A program made the translations under genes and the position numbers. DNA of 64,000 nucleotides from Fragum whitleyi. Lineage: Eukaryota; Mollusca; Bivalvia; Cardiida; Cardiidae. Of this stretch, positions 57,650-64,000 are shown piece by piece. Below the pieces are notes generated by a model. It saw only the letters and a list, made by a program, of their open reading frames with translations, did not search any database and was not told where the DNA came from. The stretch is taken from the NCBI GenBank assembly GCA_948146395.1, contig OX411559.1:26913208-26977207 (forward strand). The letters run 5' to 3'. Position 1 is the first letter of the stretch, and the number at the start of each line of letters is the position of its first letter.

Positions 57650-59029
57650 TTAAGGTAGTGGACTGATTTTAGTTAAGCAACATTTCAGAACTCCTTATCT
57701 TTCACAATGTTGACCCAGGTTTCCTAATGCAGAGCTGAATCTAGGTTTTCACTAAAGTGGACCAACTTTCCCATCACATTTAAGCATGTTTAAAGATTGA
57801 GACATTAGCAGACCTTAACTATTTATCACAAAATTTAATCTTCTGTCAACCCTAAGAAGAAAGGCACACAAAACACACTGAAATACAAAGAAACTTTTGG
57901 TAACAAGCCTTTCTTTATGACCTTTCATTTTCTAAATGTATGTTATCGAGGTGAGTAATTTTATGTCATTTGGTAACATATTCAATACAGTCTAAACCCA
58001 TCCCCTTTGTTATACAGGCTACTGTATTTACTTTTGCACATCAGAAGAGAAATGTGAACAATCAACTATCACCATCACATCAATATCAACCAAAACATCC
58101 TAAATACAGCTTTAGTGAAGTTGTACAAGGACTCGACCACCTTTCGAAAAAAATCATCAACAATAGATGACAATATAGTTTTGGCTGTTTTCTACAGGAC
58201 AATAATAGACTGGAAAATTAAAATAACTCCTCAGACACTAACTTGAAACTCGGAAAAAACATTCGGCAAAACTATGAAAAATTGGCCCTTATCCAATATA
58301 CTCAACTTGTCCAGTATCAACATGGGAAATAATATACTATAGAACGCTTGCTGCCTCTAAAGCCAAGACAGTGCCAGATCTCCTGGTGCATTCAAAAAAC
58401 ATGGAGTTTCCCTTAAATAGTTTTTTACAATTTTTCAAACTATTCCTACCCTACAATTTAAGCTTTCACAGCTGTTGAATTTATGCAACCCCATCCAATT
58501 CACTTTATACTGTCACAGGGAACCAGCAAAACAAGAGAAGCTACAGACCTCTCAGTTGAGCAATCTAACTAGTCCTTAAATTGACATTTGACATGATTTA
58601 AGGCACACTTTCTGTTTTCACTTTCAAATCATCAATCATTACATTTCCTAATATTTGTACCCCTGGCCACTTCGAATATTTCGACATAAACTATAATCTG
58701 TCTCCTCTGTTTCAGCGGAAAACAGGCATTGATTGTTCCAATGTAGATATAAACAGCTCTCCACAAAGCAACAGGAATGATTATTTGAGGGGGCTTTTTC
58801 AACAGTCTTTAAATGGATCCACAATAAACTCACATCTAAACTAATAATGCGCCAACTATTTAAATGAGTGTGACATGTGCCACACAGCCTTCTGTATTTG
58901 TGGCATGAACTATTTCAAAGCATGAAACCCAAAATCCTGCGCCCTAGATGAAGCTCTGTAAAGAAATCATTAGGAAACTTCAGTTAACACTGCTAAAGGT
59001 CATAACTTCCAAAGCACTGACTACCTTAA
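57650..59029. mobile_element. TTAAGGTAGT MITE split by a nested element
   Basis: The left half starts TTAAGGTAGTGGACTG and stops inside the central palindrome at TTTCCTAATG (57729). The right half resumes at ATCATTAGGAAACTTCAG (58966) and ends GACTACCTTAA. Together they form one ordinary-size copy. Confidence 0.8.
57730..58958. mobile_element. 1.2-kb nested element with CAGAGCT terminal inverted repeats
   Basis: Starts CAGAGCTGAATCTAGG; ends CCTAGATGAAGCTCTG, so 14 of the 16 terminal bases are complementary. Flanks TAATG and TAAAG suggest a 5-bp target duplication with one change. No transposase-like frame is inside. CAGAG termini recall hAT elements, but hAT duplications are 8 bp, so the superfamily is left open. 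Confidence 0.75.
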
Positions 59030-59935
59030 GATGTAGTTAGTAGTTACTTTCTTTCAATGTGCAGGGTTTTAGCCTGATTTTATCAAAATGGGGTCCAAAG
59101 GACTCGATAATTGGGATCTTAGGGGTCCTTTCATAAAGTTTGGGAGTCCCTGTTTAAGGTAAAGACTATTTCTTTTAAGCATTAAATCTGTTTTGTATGA
59201 ATTTAGAGCTATTCCCTGGTTAAAGGTTAAGAAAGTATTGGCTAAATATTGACTATTTGGGGCTCATCTTCAGGAAAGAATTGAAGACTGCATAAAACAG
59301 TCTTCAATTCTTTTCTGAAGCTGATCCCGAGAGGGTCCTTGGGACTCACATTTTGTTGTTTAGAGGGTCCTGGCTAAATAATTGAGAGTCCTAGACTCGT
59401 AAAACCTACGTCCCTTAAAACCCTGAATGTGGTTGTGACTGGTATACAAAAGTTATTTAACCAGAAATGATTTCTCACATGACCTTTTATACTGTTATCT
59501 TATGTAAATGTAAACATCTCTATATTACAAACTTATCACACAAAAACGATGCAAAACAAGTGAAAAAAGAAGCATTTACAATACACAGGAGTTCGAAAAA
59601 AACAAAAACAAAATATATCTAAACAGTCTTTATACAGCAAGTGCAAATTTTGCTCAACAAAATATGTAATATGTTTGTACGCTATAACAACAATTAACTA
59701 TGATAAGCAAAAATCTATACAGCATGATTTGTGTTCAATGACAAAAAGCATGGGTTGTCTTCGAGCCAGGCAACCAGTCATAGGGCAAAAATCGCTTTAA
59801 AAAAATCTTTTATTTTTTTATCAAATGTTGGGGGTAATCGATGGAATCGCCTCATAGAGAGGATTCAAACAAGTACCTACAACATTGGGATTGGGTGAGA
59901 ATGTCGACGCTCATTTTTCCTGGAGTCCTTTATCT
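59030..59935. other. AT-rich DNA with one strong hairpin
   Basis: A hairpin at 59268-59330 pairs CTTCAGGAAAGAATTGAAGA with TCTTCAATTCTTTTCTGAAG. The flanks share GGTCC and TTGGGAGTCC-type words with 14870-15130. No gene seen. Confidence 0.45.
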
Positions 59936-60178
59936 TGGGCCCGTTTTACTAAACATCTTACTATCATTTTTTGCGTAAGTCAAAAGTTAAAGTTACTTCT
60001 ACATTAGTAAATACCAATGAAATTCTGCCATGCAACATCTCCTTGGAATCGTCTTCTAAAGACGATTCCAATGAGATATTGCAAGACAGAATCAGACAAT
60101 AAATGAAAACAACAGGTACGATTCATGATTTTGATTGCTATCATTTTTTTCGAAAGACGTTTAGTAAAATGGGCCCCT
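59936..60178. mobile_element. MITE, GGGCC-GTTTTACTAAAC family, complete
   Basis: Starts GGGCCCGTTTTACTAAACAT and ends GTTTAGTAAAATGGGCCCC. The central palindrome is CTTGGAATCGTCTTC..AAGACGATTCCAATG. Confidence 0.85.
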
Positions 60179-60202
60179 GGTGAGTGACCAAAACCCTGTA
60201 TC

Positions 60203-60431
60203 TTAACCCTTTGCTGTTTAATCCCTGCTTTTTACGTGCCTGTGATTTTATGATTGAGAAAACATTGTGAAAAAAGAAGAAATTGCTTCTGACAAGCAAT
60301 TTCTTCTTTTTCAACACTATTTTCTACCCTACTGAATGGTTATTTTTCAAATTAAATCCACTTTAAATTTTCGTCTGCAAAACCTTTGAATTTGGACAGG
60401 TCCAAAATTTTGTAAAAAAGGAAAGGGTTAA
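60203..60431 (+). mobile_element. MITE with TTAACCCTTT ends, + orientation
   Basis: Ends TTAACCCTTTGCTG and GGAAAGGGTTAA. The inner hairpin AGAAGAAATTGCTTC..AAGCAATTTCTTCT is strong. A second copy in the opposite orientation lies at 61269-61497. Confidence 0.85.
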
Positions 60432-60907
60432 GCTGTATTCAAGATAGGTAGTTTTAAGTCACCCAGTGACAAGATTGTATGGGATAAAAATCAAACCTAC
60501 TGGTATATTATGTATTAAGTATACCAACATCTATCTAACCAATCACCAGCCATTTGAACTGGACCAAATTCAAAGTAACTGTAGTTATGAAGTATTGTAC
60601 TGACCCAAAGTTTTCTGACAGACAAGTCTACACAGACATTGTAAATCGAAATGATCCTCAAGGGGCAGTTTGATAAGGGTCTTCAAGCTTTGTGTGTCAC
60701 TTAGCTTCATTGGGACGCATAAACATGCTTTGATTCAATTCTTCAAGAATTTTAGAACAATAACATCTACATTGACTAGTTTTGATTTAATCCCCTGATC
60801 TATATACAAGAAATGTTAAGGTGTAAAATCAGGGCCTGAGGTTATAAAATTTTTCTCAGGCTTAACTGAGAATTTTCTTAAATTTTGAATTTAAATAAAT
60901 GTATGAA

Positions 60908-60956
60908 CATAAAGAATAATATTAATAAGTTGTTATCTATAACAACTTATTAATAT
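60908..60956. repeat. Palindrome
   Basis: ATATTAATAAGTTGTTAT and ATAACAACTTATTAATAT form a near-perfect hairpin with a tiny loop. AT-rich; possibly a MITE core. Confidence 0.6.
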
Positions 60957-61268
60957 GAACTTTTATGTTAAAAAAAAAACATTAAAAAATGGGTATTCCA
61001 ACAGATTTACGGCTTTGATCTCAAATTGAAATTTGAGAAAAATAAATAGAGAATGAGAAAAGTTTTATATCCTTGGGCCCAGATTGTTTTTATTAATTTT
61101 TTACTGTCATTGTTCTGGTGCAATAGCCTAAATAAATATAGGCTCATCGTGGATGTATTTTACTAACCCCTTAGTTTGCTTATATCAAACCAAAAGTTGA
61201 AACTAATCAAAACGCTTGTGTATACTTGTTTGTTTTTTATCCCATGAGTAGTCTAAATGACAAAATGC

Positions 61269-61497
61269 TTAACCCTTTCCTGTTTTACAAAATTTTGGAC
61301 CTGTCCAAATTCAAAGGTTTTGCAGACGAAAATTTAAAGTGGATTTAATTTGAAAAATAACCATTCTGTAGGGTAGAAAATAGTGTGGAAAAAGAAGAAA
61401 TTGCTTGTCAGAAGCAATTTCTTCTTTTTTCACAATGTTTTCTCAATCATAAAATCACAGGCACGTAAAAAGTAGGGATTAAACAGCAAAGGGTTAA
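61269..61497 (-). mobile_element. MITE with TTAACCCTTT ends, inverted copy
   Basis: Starts TTAACCCTTTCCTG and ends CAGCAAAGGGTTAA, the reverse complement of the 60203-60431 element with few differences. Confidence 0.85.
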
Positions 61498-62214
61498 GAG
61501 ATTATAAAACTATACATGGTATATTCATAATTACATATTATCGATACATATTTGTACAACTATTTACAAAAACACCTCTTTCCAACTGATTAATACAAAA
61601 TTTTATTCAATATACAACAATTCAAAAATGGGACATTCAAATATCGTTTTTGGTTGTTGCCCAACAGGAGATAGGAATTTTCTCAGCATCATGATACTAA
61701 AACAATACAATTGCAGAAGAATGTCGACTATCAGCAGCTCTGGATAGAAAAGGTTGTAGCATGAATAGATTTACCTTTAATTCATAAATTTATTCATCAG
61801 AAATTATCAGGTTGTGCATGAGAGGCCAAACTTTATAACTGCAATTTCAATAAAACTGTACCTGCAACATTTGAGACCAAAAGACAAAATCCCAAATACT
61901 CCATCTGATTTTTGCAATATCTTGGCATTAATTCAAATCTAAATATGTCTCTTGAAAAACATGTAGCTGAAGAAGGACATGATTATCTAGACATTTTTTC
62001 CCCAAATATGATCTCTTTACTTACGTATCTGTCCCAAGTTATTTAAAATATAACCATTATAGACCATAACATATAGACCATGATTTATTTTCAACCAATC
62101 AGGTTTATCAATTCAATTGGGACAAATCTGATAAACTTCAAGTAAAAATTAAACCAATGGTTATCTTTTTAAAAAATTCAAAATTCCTAACCAGATTTAA
62201 TCTACAAAGTTTCG

Positions 62215-62322
62215 ATGGCTCAGCGTGAAACAGTTGTAACTGCCTATAAACATATAGGCAGTTACAACTGTTTCACACTGAGCCATATAGGCAGTTACAA
62301 CTGTTTCACGCTGAGCCATCCA
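62215..62322. repeat. Hairpin plus direct repeat downstream of the Pumilio stop
   Basis: GATGGCTCAGCGTGAAACAG, TTGTAACTGCC, is followed by its reverse complement twice: TATAGGCAGTTACAACTG, TTTCACACTGAGCCAT, then the same again with CACGCTGAGCCAT. One arm can therefore pair with either of two partners. Confidence 0.85.
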
Positions 62323-62421
62323 AATAGTTTAAACTTAAGGCAATCATTAGCAGCTGTATTTCTCGACTCTTAACAACTATTTGACAATCTATAACTACAG
62401 AAAAATACACGAAAACTTACA

Positions 62422-62429
62422 TATTTACA
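62422..62429 (-). promoter_or_regulatory. Pumilio response element in the Pumilio 3' UTR
   Basis: TATTTACA on the + strand is TGTAAATA on the gene strand, a perfect 8-mer Pumilio recognition site (UGUAHAUA). It lies 14 nt after the stop codon. Another copy lies at 61561-61568. Family members are known to bind such sites, including some in their own messages; that this one is used is inference. Confidence 0.5.
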
Positions 62430-62442
62430 TGATAAATGGTTG

Positions 62443-62689
62443 CTATGGCAGCGCTCCATTGGGAGGCATACCAATTGGTCCCAAATCAGAACTATTCTTG
62501 ATGAAGAATTTCTCAAGTTTTGCGAGGATATGTTTACCATAGGTGTACTTTCTCAGTGTACTGACGTGTGGTCTGATCTTGTGCATCAGAATTTTCCGCT
62601 GCGGAAGTTCCGCTACATCAATCATCTTCTGTACAACATAGTTGGCAAACTGGTCTTTCATCATGGTATAGAGGGCGCTGTTACCCATC
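62443..62689 (-). CDS. PUM: Pumilio RNA-binding protein, last coding exon
   Basis: From acceptor ACATTTCAG the exon reads [60 protein letters not shown] and ends [21 protein letters not shown] then TAG at 62443-62445. This is Pumilio-homology repeat 8 and the C-terminal cap. The NYVVQ recognition helix keeps the Asn/Gln pair that contacts the first U of UGUA. The C terminus LGPI..PPNG matches animal PUM1/PUM2. It joins in frame to 63726-63809. A bivalve normally has one Pumilio gene, so no paralogue number is assigned. Confidence 0.96.
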
Positions 62690-63725
62690 CTGAAATGTGT
62701 TAACACAAACCAAAATTCGCACAAAAATGGTACATTCAGTAAAAGAAGATTATTATTATCTACCTGCATGCCTCATATTACTTTCAGTAATATTTCATTA
62801 CTCTCAGTAATATTTCAGTATTATCACAACTTCAAATTTCTTCTTAATTCTTCTTGGAGTAATTATTCTTTTTTTTCAAGTGAATGACTAATTCAGCACG
62901 GTTTGACAGTACTTTTTGCTTGCAATAGGCTTTCAGAACCTCTTCATTCAAACTTTCACTGGTCCTCCCCTCTGAGGACAGGTCTTCTAGATTATTCTTT
63001 GCTCACCAGCAAATTAAACATAATACATTACTCAAGATAAAAGTATATCATACATCTAGCAATTTCAGACAAAGGAATGAACAGTGAAAAAAAAAATAAA
63101 TTGCCTGTTTTACATCATACAACTATTTGCAAGGACAACAGATGAGATTCAACTATGACAGATTCGGAGGATTGTTTCAAGTAAATTGTTGGTAATAAAT
63201 TCATTCATATGAATAAACAAATGAAGCTCTAGTATTCTAAAAATGATAAATGAACGTGTAAGTGTTAAGCATTTCTATAGAATAAATCTTTACTCATATC
63301 CCTTGCAAATAAGGCCAAAGCCATTGAATGTTTGAGGTTTATCATAAATGATAAAAAATTACGAAATTGGACTTGATGCTCAAATATTTTGTCTAATTCT
63401 ATAAATGCTACTTTAAATTGCATAAAGTCTAATCATCAAATTTGAATTAGAAATTTAAGCCTTAATTCCAAAAAATTGATTGGCAGCGAGTCCTCGAACA
63501 CAAGTTTTCCAACAAAAAAAGTTGCCTCTGTCAACAGAATTTCAGTGGGGTTGCTGCAAGTTGTAACAATAGATCACAATTTTTGTGTTATCTGTACCTC
63601 TGTGGACTTCTAAACTTTCCTTAAATGTCAAACTATGTTACATAACAGTGATACAGAAATACAAACAGGTTTACGACAATGACTCTTGACTACTGACCCA
63701 TCATTCATAGTACATGACTACTTAC
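62690..63725 (-). other. Pumilio intron
   Basis: Bounded by donor GTAAGT-type (CTTAC on the + strand at 63721-63725) and acceptor CATTTCAG (62690 side). AT-rich; a short ATTACTTTCAGTAATATTTC tandem/palindromic patch at 62776-62822 is the only structure seen. Confidence 0.8.
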
Positions 63726-63809
63726 CCATCATTCATAGAACAAACTTCTTCAATAAGGCTGTGTTTTTCTGCTCGAGATGAATGTGACACACACTTCTCC
63801 ACCACGTTA
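63726..63809 (-). CDS. PUM: Pumilio, penultimate coding exon in the window
   Basis: 84 nt; acceptor ATTTTCAG, donor GG|GTAAG. It encodes [20 protein letters not shown] then EVCSMNDG, Pumilio repeat 7. The helix (S)NVVEK carries the Ser/Glu pair that reads G at the second position of UGUA; the Ser codon lies mostly in the preceding exon, outside the readable part. Upstream exons lie beyond the window. Confidence 0.94.
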
Positions 63810-63846
63810 CTGAAAATAATGGAAAAAAAATGTGATTCATAGCTTG

Positions 63847-64000
63847 AACAAGATGTGTTTGTGAAACACAAAAGCCCCCGTAACGGCATTTTTTTTTCAA
63901 AGTTTGACCTTGACAGATGACCTTGACCTTGTCACATGACCTTGACTTTGGTACCAGCGGATGCGGATCATTGAGATCTATCATAATGCCAAATATTAGC
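63847..64000 (+). mobile_element. Start of a tandem-core repeat element, family 5 (cut by the window end)
   Basis: AACAAGATGTGTTTGTGAAA then CACAAAAGCCCCC: the AACAAGA signature followed by palindrome TGTGTTTGTGAAACACA. It continues TTTGACCTTGACAGATGACC, which matches a decayed fragment at 33490-33560. It lies in the next Pumilio intron. Confidence 0.55.

Noticed and set aside
57970..58170. 66-codon frame as a small gene
   Set aside because: It lies inside the nested CAGAGCT element, has no recognisable domain, and such lengths are expected by chance.

Overview
The window is eukaryotic, AT-rich and intron-bearing. It most likely comes from a bivalve or similar marine mollusc: short phase-preserving exons lie in long introns, and the intergenic space is packed with tRNA-type SINEs, small TTAA/TA MITEs, Penelope-like and LINE retroelements, and 1-3 kb elements with tandem cores. 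No prokaryotic features are present, and the species is not identifiable from sequence alone. Two genes are certain. TTC38 (tetratricopeptide repeat protein 38) is complete on the + strand, with 13 coding exons between 2078 and 21570 that join into a 463-residue protein with every splice phase consistent. The last two coding exons of a Pumilio RNA-binding protein lie on the - strand at 62443-63809, so its 3' UTR reads leftwards into the window.

Layout. 1-2077: CT microsatellite and the TTC38 upstream region. 2078-21570: TTC38. Its intron 2 begins with a ~78-bp tandem array derived from coding exon 2 together with its splice donor, and intron 10 holds two decayed copies of exon 11. The introns also carry SINEs, MITEs and a ~1.3 kb tandem-core element. 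22167-29651: a Penelope-like retroelement (PLE) with a 12-bp target duplication, an interrupted direct repeat, an inverted 3' tail, and a predicted OTU-type cysteine protease domain upstream of the reverse transcriptase. A 5'-truncated LINE is nested in its GIY-YIG region. 29650-35600: MITEs, a LINE relic, tandem-core repeats, and an array in which a palindromic X-box-like motif recurs about every 130-210 bp. 35650-42350: a ~34-bp minisatellite broken up by several transposons and by one 1.6 kb unique segment with a possible first exon. 42549-50390 and 54184-55450: tandem-core repeat elements, some nested in each other. 51240-62440: AT-rich DNA, probably the Pumilio 3' UTR and downstream region, with many MITEs and hairpins. 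62443-64000: the Pumilio 3' exons.

The two genes have unrelated roles. The main interest is structural: an exon turned into a satellite, an OTU-carrying Penelope element, and a set of repeat families that share a terminal signature (AACAAGAG followed by a palindrome) around unrelated tandem cores.
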